This document shows, one piece after another, positions 1 through 9,935 of a stretch of 64,000 nucleotides of DNA. The notes beneath the pieces are model-generated. The model did no database searches. It was not told the origin of the DNA and saw only the letters and a list, made by a program, of their open reading frames with translations. The position numbers and the translations under genes are program-made. Each line of letters begins with the position of its first letter. The stretch's first letter is position 1. This DNA is from Kutzneria kofuensis (GTDB lineage: Bacteria > Actinomycetota > Actinomycetes > Mycobacteriales > Pseudonocardiaceae), in contig NZ_JACHIR010000001.1 of NCBI RefSeq assembly GCF_014203355.1, forward strand, positions 6,574,038-6,638,037, read 5' to 3'.

Positions 1-1270
1 CCGCCAGCTCCAGCTTGAGCACCGCGGCCGCCGCGCTGTCCGGATCGGACAGTCCGTTCAGCTCACCCAGTACCAACGCATGCGCCTCGGCGTGTCGGCC
101 GAGCAGCCGCTCGATCTGTGCGCAGAAGCCGACCACCTGGGCCCGCGGCACCGCCGGCTCGGCCGGCAGCAGGCGCAGCGCCGCGCCCAGCCAGTGCGCC
201 GCCGTGGACGGAGCAGTGTTCATATATGCGACGGCTGCTTCTACAAGCACGTCGATGGCGGCCTTGTCGCCGTGCACGGCCGACTGTTCCACGTGATGTG
301 CCCGGACGGTCGCCGGCGCCTTGCGCGCCGCCAGCGCGGCGGCGGTGCGGGCGTGCGCGGAGAACCGCCAGCCGCTGCCGATTCCTTGGTATACCACGCT
401 TCGGAGCAGCGGGTGCCGGTAGCGCACGCCGCCCGAGGTCCCCAGTGGACGAAGAAGATCGCGTTCGGTGAGCCGGTCCAGCGCGGCGAGGGTCTCCGCC
501 AGCGAGAGGTCCGCGGCGGCGGCGACCAACGTCGGCTCGGCCACATCGGCGACGACCGCAACCGCTCGCGCCACCTGAAGGTCGATGTGGCCGAGAGTGG
601 CCAGTTCCGCCGCCAGGGCCCCGTGACCGTCCGCGTCCGGGTGACGGGCAAGCGCTTCCAGATACAGCGGGTTGCCGGCGGCGGCGGCGTACCGGGCCCG
701 ATCGAGATCGTCGCCGAACAGCTCCCGCGCCTCGGCGAACGTCAGCGCGCCCAGTTCGATCTCCTCGACGCCGTCGGAAAGTGCGGCCGACAGCCGCGGC
801 GGCGCCTGCCGCGGCCGGTACGCCGCGACGATCACGACTCGGGCCCGCGGCGGGTGTCGGACCAGGTGGTCCAGCAGTTCGAGGGACGCGTCGTCGGCCC
901 AGTGCACATCGTCCAGCAGCAGCGCCAGGCCCGCCGGGGCGGCCAGCTCGACCAGCCGGGAGCGGATCGCGCGGTGCACGCGGTAGCGCTCGACATCGAT
1001 GGGATCGTGGATGTCCACCGTGGACGAACTGTCGCCCGAAAGCACGCCGAAAGGAACATGGCGCTCGAACTCGCTCGCGCGCCCGGCCACCACCGGCACG
1101 CCGGCGTCACGGGCGACTGCCGCGAACTCCGCCAGCAGCCGGGTCTTGCCCAGGCCCGGCCCGCCGGTCACGCCGACGAACCGCGCGGCGCCGGGACGGG
1201 GGTCGAACAGCTTGCCCCGCAACAGATCCAGTTCGCGTCGACGGCCCACGAACGGCGTCCCGATCACCAC
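1..1270 (-). CDS. LAL/LuxR-type AAA ATPase regulator, truncated by the window edge
   Basis: Reading the minus strand from a GTG at 1270 gives an open frame running off the left edge, about 423 residues. It begins VVIGTPFVGRRRELDLL, the usual AAA_16 opening, followed by a Walker A loop GGPGLGKTRL and a Walker B-like ALLLDDVHWADD. The rest is Ala/Leu-rich alpha-helical sequence typical of large ATP-binding LuxR regulators (LAL/MalT-like STAND proteins). The helix-turn-helix that would confirm the class should lie in the missing C-terminus. There is an in-frame stop 19 codons upstream of the GTG, with no ATG or TTG in between, so the start is 1270 or the next GTG at 1267. It is divergent from steA. 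In Mycobacterium the gene upstream of steA is recN, so local order differs here. The target is unknown. Confidence 0.82.
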   Translation of the reverse strand, partial: MVIGTPFVGRRRELDLLRGKLFDPRPGAARFVGVTGGPGLGKTRLLAEFAAVARDAGVPVVAGRASEFERHVPFGVLSGDSSSTVDIHDPIDVERYRVHRAIRSRLVELAAPAGLALLLDDVHWADDASLELLDHLVRHPPRARVVIVAAYRPRQAPPRLSAALSDGVEEIELGALTFAEARELFGDDLDRARYAAAAGNPLYLEALARHPDADGHGALAAELATLGHIDLQVARAVAVVADVAEPTLVAAAADLSLAETLAALDRLTERDLLRPLGTSGGVRYRHPLLRSVVYQGIGSGWRFSAHARTAAALAARKAPATVRAHHVEQSAVHGDKAAIDVLVEAAVAYMNTAPSTAAHWLGAALRLLPAEPAVPRAQVVGFCAQIERLLGRHAEAHALVLGELNGLSDPDSAAAAVLKLELA

Positions 1271-1532
1271 GGGAAAGACGCTATCGCCGACCGTCCACTC
1301 TGGTACCGCTGGAAAGAGTGATCATGAAACGGCCATTGAGTCCAATGTGGCTGACCTGCGCGGCAACCGAATGTGAGCGTTCTCCCGATCCGGTTCTGTC
1401 AGGCGCTGTCCGTTGCTGTGCGTGCAACTTGCGTTCGGCCAAGGTGAAGACTCACCCGTACCGGTTGACCTGCGGGCACCAGTGCGGCGTGGCGAACGGG
1501 TCAACCCGTTGGGCTGAGTGACCATCGAGGGC

Positions 1533-2717
1533 ATGAAGCTCACCGGACTGCTGTCGCGGACACAGGAAGTGCTGCCAGGCGTCACCGGTGTCGCCAGGGT
1601 GGACCGACGCACCGACGACCTGCTGCGCAGGATCGGGCCCGGCGACATCGCCGTGCTCGACGCGCTCGACCTCGACCGCCGCACCGCGGAGGCGCTGATC
1701 GCGGCCGAGGTGGTCGGCGTGGTCAACGCGTCGCCCTCGATCTCCGGGCGGTTCCCCAACCTCGGCCCCGAGGCGCTGCTGCACGCCGGCATCCCGCTCA
1801 TCGACGACGTCGGCTCCGGCGTGCTGAGCACGATCAAGGACGGCACCAAGCTGCGGCTGCACGAGGGCGTCGTCTTCCACAACGAGCGGGAGCTGGCCCG
1901 CGGCGTCGAGCAGACCCCGGAGTCGGTGGCCGACCAGCTGATCGAGGCCAAGGCCGGGATGTCGGCCCAGCTGGAGGCGTTCTCCGCCAACACGATCGAG
2001 TTCCTGCGCCGGGAACGCGGCCTGGTGCTCGACGGCCACGGCGTGCCCGAGCTGTACGTGCCGATGCGCGGTCGGCAGGTCCTGGTGGTCGCCCCCGGCT
2101 ACGGCCACGTCGAGGACCTGCGCCGGTTGCGCCGGTACATCAAGGAGTTTCGGCCGGTGCTGATCGGCGTCGACGCCGGCGCGGACACGCTGCTGGACGC
2201 CAACCTGACCCCGGACGTGATCGTCGGCGACCCGGACGGCATCAGCACCGAGGCGCTGCGCTCGGCCACCGAGGTGGTGCTGCCGGCGCAGCCCGACGGG
2301 CACGCGCAGGGCCTGGAGCGGATCCAGGACCTGGGCATCGGCGCGGTGACCTTCCCCGCCTCCTGCAACGCCGAGGACCTGGCGCTGCTGCTGGCCGAGG
2401 CGCACGGCGCCAGCCTGGTGGTCACCGTCGGCTTCCGGGCGACGCTGCGGGAGTTCCTGGACCGCGGCACCGGCGGCTCCATCCCGTCCACCTTCCTCAC
2501 CCGGCTGAAGCTGGGCAGCAAGCTCATCGACTCGCACGCGGTGGCCGAGCTGCACCGCTCCCGGGTGTCCCTGGGCACCGTGCTGCTGCTGGTGCTCGCC
2601 GTGGCCGCGGTGGTCGCGGTCGCGTTGCTGGTGTCCGACGTCGGCAGCGTCTACCCGACGCTGATCGCCGGCGCGTGGCAGAACTTCGTCAGCTGGCTTG
2701 GGGGCCTGTTCCAGTGA
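1533..2717 (+). CDS. steA: SteA-like cell-envelope/division protein (Rv1697 family)
   Basis: A 394-residue protein with a large soluble region, one hydrophobic helix near residues 350-372 (LGTVLLLVLAVAAVVAVALL) and a short C-terminal tail. Conserved stretches include ARVDRRTDDLLRRIGPGDIAVLD, VVNASPSISGRFPNLGPEAL, NTIEFLRRE and VIVGDPDGIS, matching the mycobacterial/corynebacterial SteA family, which has a thiamine-pyrophosphokinase-like fold region. SteA and SteB are linked to cell separation and peptidoglycan hydrolase control in Corynebacterium. I chose the ATG at 1533 over the GTG at 1518 because GAGGG lies just upstream and homologues begin MK..LLSR. It overlaps steB by 4 nt, so the two are translationally coupled. 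Confidence 0.9.
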   Translation: MKLTGLLSRTQEVLPGVTGVARVDRRTDDLLRRIGPGDIAVLDALDLDRRTAEALIAAEVVGVVNASPSISGRFPNLGPEALLHAGIPLIDDVGSGVLSTIKDGTKLRLHEGVVFHNERELARGVEQTPESVADQLIEAKAGMSAQLEAFSANTIEFLRRERGLVLDGHGVPELYVPMRGRQVLVVAPGYGHVEDLRRLRRYIKEFRPVLIGVDAGADTLLDANLTPDVIVGDPDGISTEALRSATEVVLPAQPDGHAQGLERIQDLGIGAVTFPASCNAEDLALLLAEAHGASLVVTVGFRATLREFLDRGTGGSIPSTFLTRLKLGSKLIDSHAVAELHRSRVSLGTVLLLVLAVAAVVAVALLVSDVGSVYPTLIAGAWQNFVSWLGGLFQ

Positions 2718-3655
2718 TCTCGTTGCGCAACCACGTCATCTCCATCGCCGCGGTGTTCCTCGCGCTCGCCGTCGGCGTCGTGCTCGGCTCCACGTCGCTG
2801 AGCAACCGGGTGCTCGGCGGGCTCGCCGACGACCGGGCCAACCTGAGCAAGCAGGTGTCCGACCTGCAGTCCAAGCAGACCGACCTGACCGGCCGGCTCA
2901 CCGACGCCGACCGGTACGCGCTGGCCACCGGCCCGCTGGCGGTGCGCGGCGCGCTGGACGGCAAGTCGGTCGTGCTGATCACCACCGCGGACGCCAAGAC
3001 CACCGACCGGGACGGCGTGGCCGCCCTGCTCCGGGCGGCCGGCGCGACCGTCACCGGCGAGCTGCAGCTGACCGACGCGTTCACCGACCCGACCAAGTCC
3101 GACCAGCTGCGGTCGCTGGTGACCCGGCTGCTGCCGGCCGGCGTGCAGCTGCCGACGGCGTCCGATCCGGGCACCCTGGCCGGCGGGCTGATCGGGCCGC
3201 TGCTGCTGCTCGACAAGACCTCCGGCAAGCCGCAGGCGTCCCCCGACGAGACGGCCGCGGCGCTGACCGGGCTGGCCAGCGGCGGCTACGTCCGCCAGGG
3301 CCAGGGCCTGCACGCCGCGCAGCTGGCGCTGGTGCTCACCGGCGGGGCCGCGAGCGGCAACGGGGCCGCCGACCGGGCGGCGGTGATCGCCCGATTCGCC
3401 ACGCAGGTCCAGCGGTCCGGCGGCGGCACGGTGCTGGCCGGGCGTACGGGGTCGGCGGACAACTTCGGGCCGCTGGCGGTGGTCCGTGCCGACGGTGCGA
3501 CGACGTCCGTGTTGTCCACGGTGGACGACGTCGACAATGCCGCCGGGCAGGTGGTCACCGTGCTGGCGCTGCGCGACGCGGCGGCGGGCAAGTCCGGCAA
3601 CTACGGCACCGCCGGCAACGCGCAGGCACCCGCTCCCACATCCGCCACCGGGTGA
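2714..3655 (+). CDS. steB: SteB/MctB-like copper-transport or division protein (Rv1698 family)
   Basis: A 313-residue protein starting at a GTG that overlaps the steA stop (GTGA). It opens ISLRNHVISIAAVFLALAVGVVLGS, an uncleaved N-terminal membrane anchor or signal sequence, followed by a predicted coiled coil (residues about 35-65) and an alpha/beta domain with GKSVVLITTADAK and a C-terminal STVDDVDNAAGQVVTVLALRD. This matches Rv1698 (MctB, reported as a copper-transport protein) and corynebacterial SteB. In this operon it is most likely the membrane partner of SteA. A copper role is known only for the mycobacterial homologue and is not shown by this sequence. The tail is Pro/Ala/Thr-rich. 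Confidence 0.9.
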   Translation: MISLRNHVISIAAVFLALAVGVVLGSTSLSNRVLGGLADDRANLSKQVSDLQSKQTDLTGRLTDADRYALATGPLAVRGALDGKSVVLITTADAKTTDRDGVAALLRAAGATVTGELQLTDAFTDPTKSDQLRSLVTRLLPAGVQLPTASDPGTLAGGLIGPLLLLDKTSGKPQASPDETAAALTGLASGGYVRQGQGLHAAQLALVLTGGAASGNGAADRAAVIARFATQVQRSGGGTVLAGRTGSADNFGPLAVVRADGATTSVLSTVDDVDNAAGQVVTVLALRDAAAGKSGNYGTAGNAQAPAPTSATG

Positions 3656-3668
3656 GGTGCTACTGTGA

Positions 3669-6076
<2,408 letters not shown>

Positions 6077-6082
6077 ACCCCC

Positions 6083-6157
6083 GCGAGTCCCGCTTAGCGT
6101 CACACCGAATGTAGGAAACGGATTCCTACATTCGGTGTGACTGTGGGCGGGACTCGC
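6083..6157. repeat. Nested palindromic element, copy 1; probable bidirectional terminator
   Basis: Outer arms GCGAGTCCCGC (6083-6093) and GCGGGACTCGC (6147-6157) enclose a perfect 19-bp inner inverted repeat, GTCACACCGAATGTAGGAA (6099-6117) with its complement at 6123-6141 and a 5-nt loop. It fills the gap between two convergent genes (Nudix and the APH-like kinase). A related element lies at 40412-40509. Likely role is transcription termination from both sides; a mobile repeat is also possible. Confidence 0.8.
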
Positions 6158-6162
6158 CAGGG

Positions 6163-7053
6163 TCAGTGGTACGGCGTCCAGCGGGTGGTGGTGTCGCCGG
6201 TGCGGATGGAGTGGAGGCGGCGGCGCAGTTCGATGCGGGACCGGGCGTCGCGGGCGATGGGCAGGCCCACCGCCGCCAGCTTCAGCTCACGGAGTTCGCG
6301 CAGCACGGCGAATCCCGGCCAGCGGGTGACGTCGAAGCCGTAGGCGTCGGCGAGTTGGCTCTGCTGATCGGTCCGGTGCTGGAAGCGGAGTTGCCGCACG
6401 GCGACGGGCACCAGGTCCCACTCGCGGGGGCCGATGCAGGCGGTGTCGAGATCGCACCAGATGACGCCGCCGGGGGTGGCGATGAGGTTGCCGACCTGGG
6501 CGTCGCCGTGGATGACGCCCTCCGGCAGCTGGTAGCGGATCTTCGACAGCGCCTTCTCGACGGCATCGCAGCGGCGGGCCAACAGATCCAGGTCGGCCTC
6601 CGGCCAGCCGCGGGTGCGGGCGTCGTGGATCCGGGTTCGCAGATCCGTGACGGGATCCCAACGCGGTAAGGCGGCCCCGGCGGGCGGCACGCGGTGCAGC
6701 CGCCGCAGCAGCCGGGCCAGCTCCGACGCGGTCGGCGTGCGGCCGGTGTCGGCGGCGCGCAGCCAGAAGGTGACGACGTGCTCCTCGACGTGCACGATCT
6801 GCGGCACGCCGTGCGCGGGTTGCACCACGGGCACGCGATGCCGGTCCAACAGCCGGGCGGCTTCGACCGCGGCCAACGCGCGCCGGCGCAGGCCGGGGGT
6901 GAGCGTGATCCGCACGATGATGGGATGCCGTTCCAGGCGGTACACGGCGTTGTTGACGCATCGCACGACCCGCGCCCCACTGTCGTCCAGGCCGACCCGG
7001 GCACAGGCGCGGGCCAGCACTGCTCGGATGGTGGTGTGGTCGGTGGTGAGCAT
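6163..7053 (-). CDS. APH-family phosphotransferase (aminoglycoside phosphotransferase-like)
   Basis: A 296-residue protein with the APH/choline kinase fold. The catalytic loop IHGDAQVGNL (His182-Asp184, Asn189) and the metal-binding CDLDTACIGPREWDL (Asp201-Asp203) are intact; the N-lobe is short and its ATP-binding Lys region is less clear (HPIIVRITL). The substrate cannot be read from sequence: it could be an antibiotic, a small alcohol or a sugar. The start at 7053 has GGAAGGGG 4 nt upstream. It is divergent from the GAF-ANTAR gene across 121 nt. It is not part of the Nudix operon, since the two converge on the palindrome at 6083-6157. Confidence 0.85.
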   Translation of the reverse strand: MLTTDHTTIRAVLARACARVGLDDSGARVVRCVNNAVYRLERHPIIVRITLTPGLRRRALAAVEAARLLDRHRVPVVQPAHGVPQIVHVEEHVVTFWLRAADTGRTPTASELARLLRRLHRVPPAGAALPRWDPVTDLRTRIHDARTRGWPEADLDLLARRCDAVEKALSKIRYQLPEGVIHGDAQVGNLIATPGGVIWCDLDTACIGPREWDLVPVAVRQLRFQHRTDQQSQLADAYGFDVTRWPGFAVLRELRELKLAAVGLPIARDARSRIELRRRLHSIRTGDTTTRWTPYH

Positions 7054-7174
7054 CGTGCCCCTTCCGCCGGACAGGGGGTACCCAGCGCGCGGGGACTCGA
7101 CGCGCTTCGACGATACCTACGCTCACACGGACTTTGTAGTGGCCGCTGTTACGGTGAGTGCGACCGAGGCCGAA

Positions 7175-7960
7175 ATGCCCTCCCGGCCTGGCGCGCCACG
7201 TGGTACGGCTGCACGCGGGGGGCCCGAGGGCCGGGGACGGTGGCGTGTGGAGGACGGCCGGGCGCGTGAGGTCACCGCGTCCATCGACAAGATGGCGCAG
7301 GACGAGGGAGTCCCCGTCGCCGTCCGGCACGTGTGCCGTGCCTGCGCGGAGCGGATGCACGCTGTCGGGGTCGTCCAGTACGTGGTGTCGGATCTTGGTC
7401 AGGGCGAGCCCGTGTACGCCACCGACCTCGCGGCGGAAACCATCGCGGAACTCCAGGTGACACTGGGCGAAGGACCCGCCGTGGACACACTGGCCGACGA
7501 ACGTCCAATGCTCGCCGTCGACCTGACCGCGCCATCGCCCTGGCCGGTATTCGCGCAGGCCGCCGTGGAGGCAGGCGTGCGGGCGGTGTTCGCGTTCCCG
7601 TTGCAGATGGGCTCGATCGCCGTGGGAGTGCTGGAGATCTACCGTTCAGTGCCTGGAGACCTGAGCACCGTCGAGTACCGAGATGCGCTCCTGTACTCGG
7701 ACGCGGCGATGGCGCTGCTGCTCGAACACGTCGACGACGAGCCGAGCAGCCAGGAGGAGAACCTGTTCGCCGGCGGTTTCGGCACCCGTTGGGACAGCGT
7801 GCACCAAGCCACCGGCGTGATCTCCGTACAGCTGCGCAGCGGCCTCAGCGAAGCCTTCCTTCGCCTGCGAGGCCACGCCTTTCTCACCGGGCGTGGCCTC
7901 GCGGACGTGGCGGAGGATGTGATCGAGGGCCGGCTGCGCTTCGACCGGGACGACTGTTAG
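7175..7960 (+). CDS. GAF-ANTAR transcription antitermination regulator
   Basis: About 261 residues. A GAF sensor domain (roughly residues 45-195, with QYVVSDLGQGEPVYATD and GVRAVFAFPLQMG) is followed by a C-terminal ANTAR RNA-binding domain (WDSVHQATGVISVQL and ADVAEDVIEGRLRF). ANTAR proteins bind paired stem-loops in nascent mRNA and prevent termination; GAF senses a small ligand or redox state. The start is uncertain: ATG 7175 is chosen, while GTG 7154 and an internal GTG near 7245 are alternatives. Its stop overlaps that of the convergent nitroreductase by 4 nt (TTAG, 7957-7960). No partner kinase lies nearby. Confidence 0.85.
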   Translation: MPSRPGAPRGTAARGGPEGRGRWRVEDGRAREVTASIDKMAQDEGVPVAVRHVCRACAERMHAVGVVQYVVSDLGQGEPVYATDLAAETIAELQVTLGEGPAVDTLADERPMLAVDLTAPSPWPVFAQAAVEAGVRAVFAFPLQMGSIAVGVLEIYRSVPGDLSTVEYRDALLYSDAAMALLLEHVDDEPSSQEENLFAGGFGTRWDSVHQATGVISVQLRSGLSEAFLRLRGHAFLTGRGLADVAEDVIEGRLRFDRDDC

Positions 7961-8364
7961 ACGCGGTCCAGGTACAGCACCGGGATGCGGCGGTTGGCCT
8001 GCTTCTCGTACTCGCCGAAGCCCGGCATCAGCGACACCGCGTGCGCGTAGAGCCGGTCCCGCTCGGCGTCGTCGGTGACGGGCACCGCCCGCGCCCGGTA
8101 CTTGTCGGTGCCGACCTCCACGGTCAGCTCCGGGTTCGCGACCAGGTTGTGGTACCAGGCCGGGTGCTTGGTCGAGCCGCCCGCCGAGGCGATCACGTAG
8201 ATGCGGTCGCCGTCGTTGAAGTACACGACCGGGGTGGTGCGCTCGGCGCCGCTCTTGGCCCCGGTTACCGTCATCAGGACGACGTTGGCCTGCTCGAACG
8301 GCCCGCCGACCTTGCCGGAGTTGGCCCGGAACTCCTCGATGACCTGGGTGTTGAAATCCGTCAT
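7957..8364 (-). CDS. Deazaflavin (F420)-dependent nitroreductase family protein
   Basis: A 135-residue small split-beta-barrel protein of the DDN/Rv1261-like family: FNTQVIEEFRANSGKVGG at the N-terminus, LMTVTGAKSGAERTTPV in the core and YIVASAGG-like IYVIASAGGSTKHPAWYHNL. Members usually bind coenzyme F420 and reduce quinones, nitro compounds or other acceptors. The start at ATG 8364 matches homologues (MTDFN); an ATG at 8370 is also in frame. It shares its stop region with the convergent GAF-ANTAR gene. It is divergent from the MFS gene. Confidence 0.87.
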   Translation of the reverse strand: MTDFNTQVIEEFRANSGKVGGPFEQANVVLMTVTGAKSGAERTTPVVYFNDGDRIYVIASAGGSTKHPAWYHNLVANPELTVEVGTDKYRARAVPVTDDAERDRLYAHAVSLMPGFGEYEKQANRRIPVLYLDRV

Positions 8365-8398
8365 GAACATCCGAACGACACGGACGCCCGGATCCATC

Positions 8399-8457
8399 CC
8401 GTTCGGCGGAATCGATCCGGGCTGCCGCGCCGGATCCGTTCGGCGGGATCGACACGG
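8399..8457. repeat. Imperfect direct repeat in the divergent promoter region
   Basis: CCGTTCGGCGGAATCGATCC (8399-8418) recurs as CCGTTCGGCGGGATCGACAC (8436-8455), a 37-nt offset, with further GGATCC/GATCCG words around it. It lies between the divergent nitroreductase and MFS genes, 60-120 nt before the MFS start. It may be a regulator binding site; this is inferred from position only. Confidence 0.4.
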
Positions 8458-8517
8458 GTGGGATCCGGTGTACCTTGCGTCACAGCCCTGCTGCGGTCGG
8501 TCACCGGGGGTGGATGC

Positions 8518-9738
8518 ATGGCCGTGTTCGCCAGCCGTGAGTACCGCGCGCTGTTGTCCGCGTACACGATCTCCATGGCCGGCGACCAGTTCGCGCGGGT
8601 CGCGCTGTCGGTGCTGATCTTCGACCGGACGCGGTCGCCCGCGCTGACGGCGTTGACCTACGCGCTGACGTTCCTGCCCGACCTGGTCGGCGGTCCGCTG
8701 CTGGCCGGCATCGCCGACCGGCATCCGCGACGCACCGTGATGATCGTCGCCGACGTGCTGCGGGCCGTGCTGGTGGCCGTGATGGCATTGCCGGGGACGT
8801 CCTTCCCGGTGATCGCGACGCTGCTGGTCGTCGTGCAGCTGGCCGGGGCGCCGGCGAACGCCGCCCGCGGCGCGTTGCTGCCGCAGATCCTCGGCGACCA
8901 CGACTATCCGGCGGGGCAGGCCGGGTTGTCCTCGGCCGGGCAGGCCGCACAGGTCGCCGGCTTCGCCGGGGGCGGCGCGCTGATCGTCGCCATTGGTACG
9001 AGTGGCGTCTTGCTCGCGGATGCCGCGACCTTTGCCGCCTCCGCTGCGCTGGTGCTGTTCGGCATCCGGCACCGCGACGCCGCCGCCAAGGCGACGGAGG
9101 TCATCAAGCGTGGCTGGGGGAGTGATCTCGTCGCCGGCGCTCGGCTGGTCGCCACGACGCCTCGGCTGCGCGCACTGATCGCCTTCGCCTGCATCTCCGG
9201 CATCTACATCGCCGGCGAGGCGCTCGCCGCCCCGTACGCGACCGAGCTGGGCGGCGGGCCGACGCTGGTCGGCCTGCTGTTCGCCGGCTTCGCCGCCGGC
9301 GCGGTCGCCGGCATGCTCGTGCTGGCGCGGCTCTCGGCGGCGGCCCAACTTCGCGCGCTGCCGCTGCTCGCCGTGGGCTCGTGCCTGCCGCTTGTCGTGT
9401 GTGTCGTCGACCCAGCGGCGCCGATCGTGGTGCTGCTGTTCGTGCTCAGCGGGTTCGCCAGCGGCTACCAGGTCACCGCCAGCACGACGTTCATGCGCAG
9501 CGTGCCCGATGACCGCCGTGGCCAGGCGTTCGGGCTGGCCGTGACGGCGTTGAAGGTGTCCCAGGGGGTCGGCGTCGGGCTCGCCGGCGTGGTCGCCGAG
9601 CAGCTCAGCCCGCACGGCACCGTCGCGGTCGCCGGAGTGGTCGGGGTGGCGGCGGCCGTCGGCGTCGGCCTGCTGTGGCGTGCAGCGGGAGGTGCGTCGG
9701 CCGTGTCCTCGACACGGCCGACACCCGCCCCCGGTTAA
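8518..9738 (+). CDS. MFS transporter, probable drug exporter
   Basis: A 406-residue membrane protein with about 10-12 hydrophobic segments and the MFS loop 2-3 motif in the form GGPLLAGIADRHPRRTVM. The tail after the last helix is short and Ser/Thr/Pro-rich. The ATG at 8518 follows a G-rich ribosome site (GGGGGTGG). It resembles the actinobacterial MFS_3/enterobactin-exporter-like group; the substrate is unknown. It is divergent from the F420-type nitroreductase and has a repeated element in its promoter. Confidence 0.88.
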   Translation: MAVFASREYRALLSAYTISMAGDQFARVALSVLIFDRTRSPALTALTYALTFLPDLVGGPLLAGIADRHPRRTVMIVADVLRAVLVAVMALPGTSFPVIATLLVVVQLAGAPANAARGALLPQILGDHDYPAGQAGLSSAGQAAQVAGFAGGGALIVAIGTSGVLLADAATFAASAALVLFGIRHRDAAAKATEVIKRGWGSDLVAGARLVATTPRLRALIAFACISGIYIAGEALAAPYATELGGGPTLVGLLFAGFAAGAVAGMLVLARLSAAAQLRALPLLAVGSCLPLVVCVVDPAAPIVVLLFVLSGFASGYQVTASTTFMRSVPDDRRGQAFGLAVTALKVSQGVGVGLAGVVAEQLSPHGTVAVAGVVGVAAAVGVGLLWRAAGGASAVSSTRPTPAPG

Positions 9739-9742
9739 GCCG

Positions 9743-9823
9743 TCAGCGCCATTCGCTGGGGCGGCCGACGCGGCGCCACTCGGAGGGACGGCCGGTGCGG
9801 GGGGATTCGCTGCGCTTGATCAT
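9743..9823 (-). CDS. 26-residue basic peptide with an internal repeat (putative small gene)
   Basis: On the minus strand an ATG at 9823 is preceded by CGGAGG with a 7-nt gap, a strong ribosome site. It encodes 26 residues, MIKRSESPRTGRPSEWRRVG then RPSEWR, before a TGA. The heptad GRPSEWR occurs twice. Codon use (GGC CGC, CGC) is like host genes. It sits antisense between the MFS gene end and the GGDEF gene. I do not recognise the family. The ribosome site and repeat favour a real gene; its length makes this uncertain. Confidence 0.5.
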   Translation of the reverse strand: MIKRSESPRTGRPSEWRRVGRPSEWR

Positions 9824-9935
9824 GATGTGCCTCCGTGTGGGGGTGGAACGTGATTTTCGTTTCCCCCGAGCGGAGCACGACACTGCGTCGATCCCTGATT
9901 ACAGTGACTGTTTTCCGGGACGGGGGTGGCGCGTC

